NCBI GenBank assembly: GCA_003576905.1
Contig: QEVG01000013.1
Location: 1 to 64,000, forward strand
Length of the DNA: 64,000 bases
From: Planctomycetota bacterium
GTDB lineage: Bacteria > Planctomycetota > Phycisphaerae > UBA1845 > UTPLA1
Reading direction: 5' to 3'
The stretch's first letter is position 1, and the number at the start of each line of letters is the position of its first letter. The notes beneath the pieces are model-generated. The model had not been told where the DNA came from and made no database searches. It was given only the letters and a program-made list of their open reading frames with translations. This document shows positions 19,008 to 26,499 of this stretch, in pieces. The translations under genes and the position numbers were made by a program.

Positions 19008-19480
19008 GCGCCTCCGTACTTGATGCCATTCGCCAATTGCTCGATCGCGAGGGCGTCGTCTACCGCACCGTGCATCATGAAGCGACCTACACATCCGAGG
19101 AATCCGCCCGGGCACGAGGCGAGGACGTGCGCATCGGCGGCAAGGCGCTTCTCGTCAAGACGGGCGAAGTCTTTCGCCTGTTCGTGCTTAGCGCCGCCCG
19201 GAAGCTTGATTCCGACGCCCTCCGCGCGAAGTTCGGCGTTAGGAAATCGAGATTTGCGACCCGGGAGGAGCTTGCGGAACTCACCGGCCTCGTGCCGGGA
19301 AGCGTGCCGCCTTTCGGATCGCCGATCCTGCCGTTCGAGCTTTTCGTGGACGAGTCCATCCCGGCCAATGACAAGATCGCCTTCAACGCCGGCAGCCTGA
19401 CCGACTCCTTGATCCTTGGTACAACGGATTACCTGCGCGTGGCCCGGCCCGTTGAGATCTTCCAGTTCTCGATCCCGTGA
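19004..19480 (+). CDS. YbaK/EbsC-type aminoacyl-tRNA deacylase
   Basis: A 158-residue protein covering the whole YbaK/ProX editing domain. It begins with a helical LDREGVVYRTVHHEATYTSE and then has GGKALLVKTGEVFRLFVLSA, with the conserved Lys that binds the 3'-terminal adenosine. It ends with GSVPPFG and NAGSLTDSLILGTTDYL. Members hydrolyse mischarged tRNAs such as Cys-tRNA(Pro) or Ala-tRNA(Pro). The ATG overlaps the preceding glycosyltransferase stop (ATGA at 19004-19007), so it is translated with an unrelated glycan gene. This subgroup resembles the eukaryote-like PrdX/ProX branch, but that is an inference. Confidence 0.85.
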   Translation: MSASVLDAIRQLLDREGVVYRTVHHEATYTSEESARARGEDVRIGGKALLVKTGEVFRLFVLSAARKLDSDALRAKFGVRKSRFATREELAELTGLVPGSVPPFGSPILPFELFVDESIPANDKIAFNAGSLTDSLILGTTDYLRVARPVEIFQFSIP

Positions 19481-19684
19481 AGAATCGATGTATGCGGCTC
19501 CGGAGGCGGCCCCGATCAACATTTTTCGACAGGTCCGTGGCTCGACAGGGCTCAAACCCTTGACCGACACGTTGCCTTGCCGTACGACTTTTGGGGCGGG
19601 CAATCTGGTGTTTGGGCCCGGCGGCCTTGGGCCGCGCGAGCAAGGGCGCTTGTAAAACGGCAGAATCGAGTCGATCGGAGAGCT

Positions 19685-20614
19685 ATGAGCCATCCCGCGG
19701 TCACAGTGGTTATACCGGCGCACAACCGCCTGAACTACCTGACCGAGGCGCTTGATACCGTCGCCGCACAGTCGTTTCGCGATTACGAAGTAATCGTCGT
19801 CGATGACGGCTCTGACGAGCCTGTTGCCCAGGCGGCCGAGGCACATCTCGTCCGACCGCGTGTCATCCGCCAGACGCGCCAAGGGCCAGCCGCAGCTAGG
19901 AACCGCGGCATCTTCGAAGCCCGCGCCGAGTGGATCGCCTTCCTCGACAGCGACGACATGTGGCTGCCCTCCAAGCTGGAGCGCTATTTCGACGCGATGC
20001 GGGCTGCCCCCGGCACGGATATTTTCTACGGCCCGATGATCCCCGTCGACGCTGCCGGGCGGCCGGTAACGGGCCGAACCAAACCGCGGCACGAGGGCAG
20101 CATCACCCAGCGCCTTTTCGCGAGTTGTTTTGTCGATGTCCCCACGGTCGTCTGTCGCAAGTCGCTCCTGGTTGAGGCGGGGGGGTTCGACGCGGAACTC
20201 CCCGTGTGCGAGGACTACGACCTGTGGCTGCGGCTGAGCGTCCGCCATTCGTTCGGGTACATTGCCGAGCCGCTCGCCCGGCGTCGGCTGCACGACAAGC
20301 GGCTGAGCAAGTCCAACATGTGCCGAAACCTTGCCGTGAAGTCATTCATGCTGCAGCGGTTCTATCAGGCCCACCGCGGCAACGGCGTTCTTCAGGAAGA
20401 GCCGTCGCTTCAGCGCCTTTCGCGAGTCACATTCAAGGCGGGGCGCGAAGCCTGGCGCGCGGGGCATTACGCGCAGGCGTCCGAGCTGCTCCGGACCAGT
20501 CGCGCGTACGGCCGCGCGCCGCTTCGGGCTATGTTCCTTTCGCTCGCTGCGGGGACGATGATGCACCTTTCGCGCTCGTCGCCCCAGGCCGACCAGCGGC
20601 TACAGGCGCAGTGA
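19685..20614 (+). CDS. GT2 family glycosyltransferase
   Basis: A 309-residue GT2 enzyme. It has VTVVIPAHNRLNYLTEALDT, VIVVDDGSDEPV and FLDSDDMWLPSKLE (metal site), then VVCRKSLLVEAGGFD and CEDYDLWLRL (catalytic base region). A C-terminal helical tail of about 90 residues follows. The ATG at 19685 is preceded by GGAG at 19677-19680; an in-frame upstream extension to 19577 is probably not translated. It closes the glycosyltransferase run. The 204 nt before it contain no gene I can support. Confidence 0.85.
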   Translation: MSHPAVTVVIPAHNRLNYLTEALDTVAAQSFRDYEVIVVDDGSDEPVAQAAEAHLVRPRVIRQTRQGPAAARNRGIFEARAEWIAFLDSDDMWLPSKLERYFDAMRAAPGTDIFYGPMIPVDAAGRPVTGRTKPRHEGSITQRLFASCFVDVPTVVCRKSLLVEAGGFDAELPVCEDYDLWLRLSVRHSFGYIAEPLARRRLHDKRLSKSNMCRNLAVKSFMLQRFYQAHRGNGVLQEEPSLQRLSRVTFKAGREAWRAGHYAQASELLRTSRAYGRAPLRAMFLSLAAGTMMHLSRSSPQADQRLQAQ

Positions 20615-20692
20615 TCTTCGGATGTATCTGGGGCCAGCTTCGAGTGTTGAAGAGCGCCGGTCGAATCGCCGCGCCCGCCCCGCGCCAATCGG

Positions 20693-21298
20693 TCACGCCA
20701 GCATCAGGAATTCCTTCATGTGCTTGTCGTAGGTTTCCTGCGCAACCGGGTCGAACATGGGCAGCCGCAGTTCGTTGATCACCTTCGTGCCCATCGCGAC
20801 CCATTCCTTCCAGCAGCCTTCGCAGACTTCCGCCAGGATGCGCTCGCCCAAGGGGCCCTTGAAGGGTCGTTCCTTGAGCTTGGGGCCGCCCCCTCCGCAT
20901 CGGCGGCACGAGAACCCTGCGACGGTTGGGCCCAAAGTGCCGACATCCGGCTTGGCCATACCGACGGATGGCACGGGTGCGTCCAACTCCTCCAGGAGTT
21001 CGCCCATGCGCTTCATGGGCATCAGGTCTCCCTTGCGATGCGCGATGCGGTAGCCGTTGGTCAGCGTCTGGATTGCCAGGTCGCGATGTCCCGCGCCGAT
21101 CTGCGATTCGCCCAGAAGCTGATATGCCTTGGAGTTCTGGCTATTGATCGCGAGAACACGCTGAAAACTGGGGCCGGCCTCAGCCGGACGCCCGGCGTCA
21201 AGCAGGGCGCTTCCCAGCGAAAAATGGGCCATTTCGTCATTTGGGTCGGTCTCCGCAAGCTGGCGCATTTGCTGAATGCGTTCTTCAAGTCCCATCAT
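20693..21298 (-). CDS. TPR domain fused to a YggX-like Fe(2+)-trafficking domain
   Basis: A 201-residue protein. Residues about 20-105 are two or three TPR helices. A linker then leads to Cys131-x2-Cys134 and Cys159-x2-Cys162, around GPLGERILAEVCEGCWKEW and TKVINELRLPMFDP. That second half follows the order of the small YggX family (GELGKRI..., KEAWxxW, LINExxLNM). YggX in enterobacteria helps protect iron-sulphur proteins and is about 90 residues with one Cys. Here four Cys residues suggest a zinc or iron site. The start is supported by GAGGA just upstream. The role is inferred as iron handling. Confidence 0.7.
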   Translation of the reverse strand: MMGLEERIQQMRQLAETDPNDEMAHFSLGSALLDAGRPAEAGPSFQRVLAINSQNSKAYQLLGESQIGAGHRDLAIQTLTNGYRIAHRKGDLMPMKRMGELLEELDAPVPSVGMAKPDVGTLGPTVAGFSCRRCGGGGPKLKERPFKGPLGERILAEVCEGCWKEWVAMGTKVINELRLPMFDPVAQETYDKHMKEFLMLA

Positions 21299-21494
21299 GA
21301 ATCCTCACTTTCGATCCACGCGCTGCCGTGTGTCCCGTGCTCGTCCCCGTGCGGCGGACAATGAAGCCGCGCCGGTGGGAGATGGTAAACGCAGCGGGTG
21401 AATCCGTCGAGTTTTTTGGCGGTTTCGGGCCGCGATCGTCGCCATTCGAGGTGCAATCCCAGGCGCCGAGCGCTTCTGATACCATAGTCACGCG

Positions 21495-22229
21495 ATGCGC
21501 GCGTTTTCCGTCAAACCCAACGCCGACGTCCCCTTCGAGGTGCGGCTTGCCGAGCCCGGATTCCTCGTCGTGGAAAAGCCGGCCGGTGTCGTCACGCAAC
21601 CGGGAAAGAAGCACATGCACGACAGCCTTCTCAACGGGCTGTTCGTCGAGTACGGCAATGCCCTTCAGAATCTCGGCGAGGCGCGCGGCTGGGGGCTTCT
21701 TCATCGATTGGACAGGGAGACGTCCGGACTCGTGCTGGTGGCCCTCCGGACGGCCGCCTACGAGAGCCTTTTGAACCAGTTCAAGGAGCGAAAAGTCCAA
21801 AAGATCTATTGGGCCATCGTGCTCGGACACCCCAGACCCGCGCAGGGTGTGATTCAGAAGCCAATCGCCGAAGTGGTGGGAACGCGGAAGAAGGCGGTGA
21901 TCGCTCGCGACGGTCTTCAGGCGATCACCGCCTACAAGATCCTTCAAAGTGCCGGAAATGTGTCACTTATCGAGGCTCGCCCCAAGACCGGCCGGCTGCA
22001 CCAGATCCGCGTTCATCTCGCCGACATGGGCTGTCCGCTGCTGGGCGAAGACACCTATGCCCGAGATGTCCAACTGCCCAACGTTCCCCGGCTCTGCCTT
22101 CATGCCGCCGGGCTTTCGTTTCTGCATCCCGAGACCGGCCATCGCGTCAGGGTGGACTCGGCCTGGCCCAGGGACCTTCGCACCACACTCAAACGATTGG
22201 GGCTTAGTGAGCCATCCCTTGTCGATTGA
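21495..22229 (+). CDS. RluA-family pseudouridine synthase
   Basis: A 244-residue enzyme matching the catalytic domain of the RluA family. It has FLVVEKPAGVVTQPG, the signature HRLDRETSGLVLVA with catalytic Asp73, KIYWAIVLG, and RPKTGRLHQIRVHLADMG near the C-terminus. There is no N-terminal S4 domain, so it is the short, RluA/TruC-like form. It isomerises uridine to pseudouridine in rRNA or tRNA; the target site cannot be told. It is transcribed alone, away from the TPR-YggX gene, with which it shares a 196-nt divergent region. Confidence 0.88.
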   Translation: MRAFSVKPNADVPFEVRLAEPGFLVVEKPAGVVTQPGKKHMHDSLLNGLFVEYGNALQNLGEARGWGLLHRLDRETSGLVLVALRTAAYESLLNQFKERKVQKIYWAIVLGHPRPAQGVIQKPIAEVVGTRKKAVIARDGLQAITAYKILQSAGNVSLIEARPKTGRLHQIRVHLADMGCPLLGEDTYARDVQLPNVPRLCLHAAGLSFLHPETGHRVRVDSAWPRDLRTTLKRLGLSEPSLVD

Positions 22230-22266
22230 CACTGGCGCGGGAGGCCGTTCGTTCTGGCGGGGGCGC

Positions 22267-22296
22267 AAAAAAAGGGATCGACATTCGTCGATCCCT
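22267..22296 (-). terminator. Rho-independent terminator of the Gly/Tyr-rich gene
   Basis: A perfect 10-bp stem (22273-22282 with 22287-22296) closes a 4-nt loop and is followed, reading the minus strand, by a run of T residues. It lies about 75 nt beyond the stop of the minus-strand gene at 22372. On the plus strand it lacks a T run, so it does not serve the RluA gene well. Confidence 0.75.
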
Positions 22297-22371
22297 CCCT
22301 CGTGGTCTGCATCAAGCCCAACGTCGGACAGCCGCCCGCGCGCCGGTCACGGGCAGTGGGTGATTGTGTTC

Positions 22372-22743
22372 TTACCAGCGATGGCCGCGCCAGCCCCAGC
22401 CGCCGCCGCGATAATAGCCGTGGCCGCGATAGTAACCGCCGCGATATCCTCCGCCGGCATACCCGAACGAAAAGCCGTATCGATAGCGCGGCGCCGGGGC
22501 CCAGTAGCCGCCTCGCACATAGCCGTACCCGTAGCCCCAGTAGGGCCGCGGCGCGCAATACGCCACCGGCGCGAAGACCGGCCCGCACGGGACTCCCCAG
22601 CCATAGCTTGAATAGTAATAGCCGCCCCCAACGTAGCCGCCGAACCCCCAGTGGGCCTTGGCCTCGCTGACGTTTGCCGCCAGCATGCTGCCGAGCGCGA
22701 TAACGAATCCCGTGGTCAGCCTTGAAACCCGATTCATGGTCAT
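22372..22743 (-). CDS. Small exported Gly/Tyr-rich protein
   Basis: A 123-residue protein with a clear signal peptide (about residues 1-30, cleavage near SEA-KA). The mature part is built almost only of Gly, Tyr, Trp and Arg in GGY, YGYGY and RGG-type repeats, plus two Cys residues. Such compositions occur in surface or matrix proteins that self-associate. AGGAGG lies 7 nt before the ATG at 22743, which fixes the start; the frame runs on upstream without support. It is a single-gene unit with its own terminator and a strong upstream hairpin. I do not assign a function. Confidence 0.75.
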   Translation of the reverse strand: MTMNRVSRLTTGFVIALGSMLAANVSEAKAHWGFGGYVGGGYYYSSYGWGVPCGPVFAPVAYCAPRPYWGYGYGYVRGGYWAPAPRYRYGFSFGYAGGGYRGGYYRGHGYYRGGGWGWRGHRW

Positions 22744-22794
22744 TGAAAAACCTCCTGTCGTGACGTCTCCGCAGGCAAGGTTTTGAGTACCGAA

Positions 22795-22818
22795 GTCCGC
22801 ATTCCGGCGAATGCGGAC
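22795..22818. repeat. Perfect inverted repeat upstream of the Gly/Tyr-rich gene
   Basis: GTCCGCATTC (22795-22804) and GAATGCGGAC (22809-22818) are exact inverted copies separated by CGGC. The element sits about 50 nt upstream of the start codon. It could fold in the 5' untranslated RNA as a stability or regulatory hairpin, or be a protein binding site. Confidence 0.6.
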
Positions 22819-22936
22819 GGCCGCCCACGCGGCCCGGTAGTATCTATGACACACCCCGAATCAGGATAGTTAGGTGGCCGCGGAAAGAAAAACCGCGTCG
22901 AGTCGGTGTCGCGTTAAGCTAATATTCCGCAATGCC

Positions 22937-23746
22937 TTAACGAAAGGCGCCCGCCGTCCAGATGAGCACCACGATCCCTAAGACCACGCGGTAGACCGCG
23001 AACGGCCAGAGCGGTTTCGTCTGGATGTATCGCATGAATGCGGCGACCACCGCCCATGCGACGAGGAACGAAACCGCAAAGCCGATCATCATGACCTGTG
23101 CATGTTCGCCGGTAAGGGCGTCCCGGTGTTTCACAATGCGCACGAGGCCCGCCCCGAGGAGCGTCGGAATCGCCAGATAGAACGAGAACTCCGCGGCGAC
23201 GGCTCCCGGCAGGCCGACCGCCAGCCCGCCCATGATCGTCGCCATTGAACGACTGGTGCCCGGGATGATTGCGACGCATTGGGCCAGCCCGACGAGGAAC
23301 GCCTGGCGCAGGCTGATGTCCTCGACCCTTGAGCTGATCGTCCGCCGGCAATTGCGCTCAATGAGGACCATAAGCCCTCCGCCGATGATGAGTGCCAGCG
23401 CCACCGGCACCGGCTTCTCGAGATGCTTTTCCATGATGTCATCGAGCGGCAGTCCGATCACCGCCGCGGGGACCATCGCCACGAGCAGCTTGACGAAAAG
23501 GTGCTCGCCGATTCCGCGCGGCGGCTTCGTGAGCGTCTGCCGGAGCAGTGTGCGAAAAAAAAAGATGACCACGGCAAGGATCGCCCCGGTCTGGATGAAG
23601 TACAGAAACGTCGGCCAGGGCGCCGTCTGCCCGTCGATACCCAGACACGGCATGGCCAGGATCATGTGCCCCGTGCTCGAGACCGGCAAAAACTCGGTCA
23701 AGCCCTCGATAATGCCGAGAATCACGGCACGGAGAGAGTCATCCAC
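22937..23746 (-). CDS. uppP: Undecaprenyl-diphosphatase
   Basis: A 269-residue polytopic membrane protein of the BacA/UppP family. It shows the two catalytic signatures EGLTEFLPVSSTGH (residues 14-27) and PGTSRS (162-167), with Arg166 a key residue. About eight hydrophobic spans are visible. The enzyme removes a phosphate from undecaprenyl diphosphate to recycle the lipid carrier for peptidoglycan and glycan export. The first 8 nt overlap the end of pgsA, so the two envelope-lipid genes are cotranscribed. The length is normal for the family. Confidence 0.93.
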   Translation of the reverse strand: MDDSLRAVILGIIEGLTEFLPVSSTGHMILAMPCLGIDGQTAPWPTFLYFIQTGAILAVVIFFFRTLLRQTLTKPPRGIGEHLFVKLLVAMVPAAVIGLPLDDIMEKHLEKPVPVALALIIGGGLMVLIERNCRRTISSRVEDISLRQAFLVGLAQCVAIIPGTSRSMATIMGGLAVGLPGAVAAEFSFYLAIPTLLGAGLVRIVKHRDALTGEHAQVMMIGFAVSFLVAWAVVAAFMRYIQTKPLWPFAVYRVVLGIVVLIWTAGAFR

Positions 23747-24350
23747 GCGATTGCTCCATCAGTGCCTTGCGCGACGCGGCGAGATACGAACCCACGGATA
23801 GGGCGGTGACAATGACCGTGCCCCAGATCATGAACGTGCGCCAGGCGATCGCCCATTCGACGTCGCGCCAAGGCCCGACGGTCCTGATGATCAGCGGGAC
23901 GGTCACGCATTGCACGAGCATTTTTGTCTTGCCCCAGTAGTTGGCGCCGTACGGCTTGCCCGCCGCCTCCGAAAAGCCGCGAAGGCTGCTGACGAGCAGC
24001 TCCCGGGCGACGATGATCACGACCATCCACGCCGACAGACCCGTCACATTGCGCCCGTCGCCATCCACGTAGCCGCGACCGAGCAGCAGAATGAACGCGC
24101 CGCACACCAGGATCTTGTCGGCGAATGGGTCGAGAATGCGCCCGAACGATGTCACCTGGTTTTGACGCCGCGCGAGGTAGCCATCAAGGATGTCGCCCAG
24201 CGCGCAGACGATGAACAGCCAGAAGGCTGCCTCGAGGAGCCAAAGCTGCTCGTCACGATGGGAAAGTTCAAACCGGGCAAGCAAGCCGAGCACCACAAGA
24301 GAAAGCAGGAAGCGGCCCGTCGTAATCTGGTTGGGGAGGTTCATCCTCAT
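23739..24350 (-). CDS. pgsA: CDP-diacylglycerol-glycerol-3-phosphate 3-phosphatidyltransferase
   Basis: A 203-residue membrane enzyme with the CDP-alcohol phosphotransferase motif. It reads GDILDGYLARR then GRILDPFADK, giving Asp53, Asp56, Asp74 and Asp78 for metal binding and catalysis. It begins LPNQITTGR, typical of PgsA. It makes phosphatidylglycerol phosphate for anionic phospholipids. The frame is open a further 84 codons upstream, but that part crosses the tRNA-Tyr gene and is not coding. I use the ATG at 24350; the ATG at 24344 is an alternative. Its 3' end overlaps uppP. Confidence 0.9.
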   Translation of the reverse strand: MRMNLPNQITTGRFLLSLVVLGLLARFELSHRDEQLWLLEAAFWLFIVCALGDILDGYLARRQNQVTSFGRILDPFADKILVCGAFILLLGRGYVDGDGRNVTGLSAWMVVIIVARELLVSSLRGFSEAAGKPYGANYWGKTKMLVQCVTVPLIIRTVGPWRDVEWAIAWRTFMIWGTVIVTALSVGSYLAASRKALMEQSRG

Positions 24351-24402
24351 GCGGGCTCGTCTGATCCGCTGGCCGAAATGCGCGTGATTAGACCTGAAGG
24401 AT

Positions 24403-24485
24403 TGGGCGCGGCTGGATTCGAACCAGCGTAGGCATAAGCCAACGGGTTTACAGCCCGTCTCCTTTGGCCACTCGGACACACGCCC
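24403..24485 (-). tRNA. tRNA-Tyr (anticodon GTA)
   Basis: An 83-nt cloverleaf on the minus strand. The acceptor GGGCGTG pairs with CGCGCCC (one G-T), with discriminator A. The anticodon loop reads CTGTAAA within a GGGCT/CCCGT-type stem. There is a long class II variable arm and a T-arm CTGGTTCGAATCCAG. No CCA is encoded. It lies just upstream of pgsA on the same strand. Confidence 0.95.
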
Positions 24486-24612
24486 GGGCTCACTTTTGTC
24501 GAGATACCCCCTGAACGCGGGTATCCTGAGCCACGCACTATCGCGGCATCGGGCCGAAAAATCAAGGGCCCGGCGGAAGGGGCGCCGGGTCCCGAAAAAC
24601 ATGGGAGGTCAG

Positions 24613-25590
24613 ATGAAAAGCTTCGGAATTCAGCGTGCGGGTTGGCTCATTGCACTATGGCTTTGGGCCGGATGTGGCGGTTCGTCCCACGCTCCGGAGA
24701 CTTCGGTGTCACCGGATGCGGATGACCCGCGGTCCGTTGAAGCTATCTCCCTTCTGGGCCGACCGCTCTTTGCGACGCCGCCTGCCAACGACCGGCCGCG
24801 CCAGGAAGCCCTGCTTCGCGAAGCGCGCGAACGCCTGACCCGGCGGCCCGACGATCCGGACGCGTGGGTGTGGGTGGGGCGTCGGCTGGGCTATCTTTGG
24901 CGCATGAACGAGGCGATTGATGTTTATACGCACGGCATCGAGCGCCATCCGAACGACGCCGCGCTGTATCGCCATCGCGGCCATCGGTACATTACACTTC
25001 GCCAGTTCGAAAAGGCGACAGCCGACCTCGAAAAGGCTTCGCGGCTCATGGCCGGCCTGCCCGAAATGACCGAGCAGGACGGCCTGCCTAACGAACGAAA
25101 CATCCCGCTCACGACGCTCCAGTTTAACGTGTGGTACCACCTCAGTGTGGCTCATTACGCGAAAGGTGACTTCGATAAGGCACGAGAAGCCTTCGACCGG
25201 GCGATGCAATGCCGCGGGAAGTACGACGACAATCTCGTTGCCGTTACCGACTGGCTTTACATGTCGCTTCGCCGCAGGGGCCGCGACGCCGAAGCCGAGT
25301 TGTTGCTGACGCCGATCCGCGCCGACATGGACATCATTGAGAACCACGCCTATCTCAAGCGCCTCCGAATGTATAAACGGGAAATCCGCCCGGAGGATAT
25401 CTTCGATGTGGACAACGCATCCGAACTTGACCTCGCTACCATGGGGTACGGCGTCGGCAACTGGTACCTGTGCGAGGGTGATCGAGCGAAGGCCGTCCAC
25501 GTGTTTGAAAAGGTCGTGTCGGGCGGATACTGGCCCGCCTTTGGCTTCATCGCGGCGGAAGCCGATCTGGCCCGCATGAAGAACCGCTGA
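24613..25590 (+). CDS. TPR-repeat lipoprotein
   Basis: A 325-residue protein. A short hydrophobic leader ends at Cys21 (LWAGCGG), a slightly atypical lipobox with Trp at -3. From about residue 75 there are TPR-like helices (DPDAWVWVGRRLGYL..., NDAALYRHRGHRYIT..., FEKATADLEKA...), with two further pairs near 175-215 and 275-310. The ATG follows GGGAGGT by 4 nt; the in-frame upstream region overlaps the divergent promoter zone. It probably acts as a periplasmic protein-protein scaffold. The substrate or partner is unknown. Confidence 0.75.
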   Translation: MKSFGIQRAGWLIALWLWAGCGGSSHAPETSVSPDADDPRSVEAISLLGRPLFATPPANDRPRQEALLREARERLTRRPDDPDAWVWVGRRLGYLWRMNEAIDVYTHGIERHPNDAALYRHRGHRYITLRQFEKATADLEKASRLMAGLPEMTEQDGLPNERNIPLTTLQFNVWYHLSVAHYAKGDFDKAREAFDRAMQCRGKYDDNLVAVTDWLYMSLRRRGRDAEAELLLTPIRADMDIIENHAYLKRLRMYKREIRPEDIFDVDNASELDLATMGYGVGNWYLCEGDRAKAVHVFEKVVSGGYWPAFGFIAAEADLARMKNR

Positions 25591-25623
25591 TTGCAGAAGC
25601 CCGCGTCAACGGGCGTCGCCGAT

Positions 25624-26490
25624 TCAGCTAGCGCGCCTCAAGTACTCGGAAAGGGCTTCGCGCCAAGGCCGCAGCGGCCGGCCTGCCGTCGTGACGTATC
25701 GTCCATTGTCCAGCACCGAATACTTCGGCCGCCGGGCGGGAAGCGGATAATCTTCCGTTGCGATCGGCTCCACCGGCGTGCCCAGGCCGGCCTGCATGAC
25801 AATTTCGCGGGCAAACTCAAACCACGTGCACTGCCCGGCGTTCGTGACATGAAAGACCCCCTGGGCATTGGTGCGGGCCAGTTCAAACAGGGCGCCGGCC
25901 AGATCCCTTGCATACGTTGGCGATCCTGTCTGGTCGCTCACCACGCGAAGCAACGGCCGCTCGCCGGCGAGTCGCAGAATCGTGCGCGGAAAACACGGAC
26001 CGTCTTCGCCATAAACCCATGCGGTGCGGACGATGATCGCGGCGGGGTGGGCGGCGGCGACTCGTTGTTCACCAAGAAGCTTTGAGCGCCCGTACGCGCA
26101 CAAGGCGCGGGGATTGCCCGTCGGGTGGTCCTCGCGATAGGGCCGCGTCGCTTGTCCGTCGAATACGTAATCGGTCGAAACATGAATGAGCCGCGCGCCG
26201 TGCGCGGCGGCGGCCGCCGCGACAATCCCCGCACCGTATCCATTTACCCGATCGGCCAGCGCATGTTGTTCCTCACAGGCGTCGACCTTGGTAAAGGCGG
26301 CGCAGTTGATGACGAGGTCGGGGCGGAAAGCATCGACATGTCGGCACACCGCGGCTTCGTCGGTGATGTCAAACTCCAGGTGCCCGACGGCCGACACCTC
26401 CACGCCTTGGGCTGCACGAAACAGCGTCGTCGTCGGTGTGCCCAGGAGCCCGCGAGCTCCCGTGATTAGCACACGTTTTGGTATTGCCAT
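25624..26490 (-). CDS. rmlD: dTDP-4-dehydrorhamnose reductase-type enzyme
   Basis: A 288-residue short-chain dehydrogenase of the RmlD family, near standard length. It has GARGLLG (NAD(P)-binding), STDYVFDG, the catalytic YGRSK (Tyr-x3-Lys), and RTAWVYG. RmlD performs the last step of dTDP-L-rhamnose synthesis. rmlA, rmlB and rmlC are not in the window, so the exact substrate is inferred. The stop is 9 nt from the next upstream gene (26500), pointing to cotranscription with the large membrane protein. A second RmlD-like protein is at 47400-48293. Confidence 0.8.
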   Translation of the reverse strand: MAIPKRVLITGARGLLGTPTTTLFRAAQGVEVSAVGHLEFDITDEAAVCRHVDAFRPDLVINCAAFTKVDACEEQHALADRVNGYGAGIVAAAAAAHGARLIHVSTDYVFDGQATRPYREDHPTGNPRALCAYGRSKLLGEQRVAAAHPAAIIVRTAWVYGEDGPCFPRTILRLAGERPLLRVVSDQTGSPTYARDLAGALFELARTNAQGVFHVTNAGQCTWFEFAREIVMQAGLGTPVEPIATEDYPLPARRPKYSVLDNGRYVTTAGRPLRPWREALSEYLRRAS

Positions 26491-26499
26491 GCGGTCATC

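Noticed and set aside
24351..24602. N-terminal extension of PgsA
   Set aside because: It crosses the tRNA-Tyr gene; the RVSEWPKETGCKPVG stretch is the typical translation of that tRNA.
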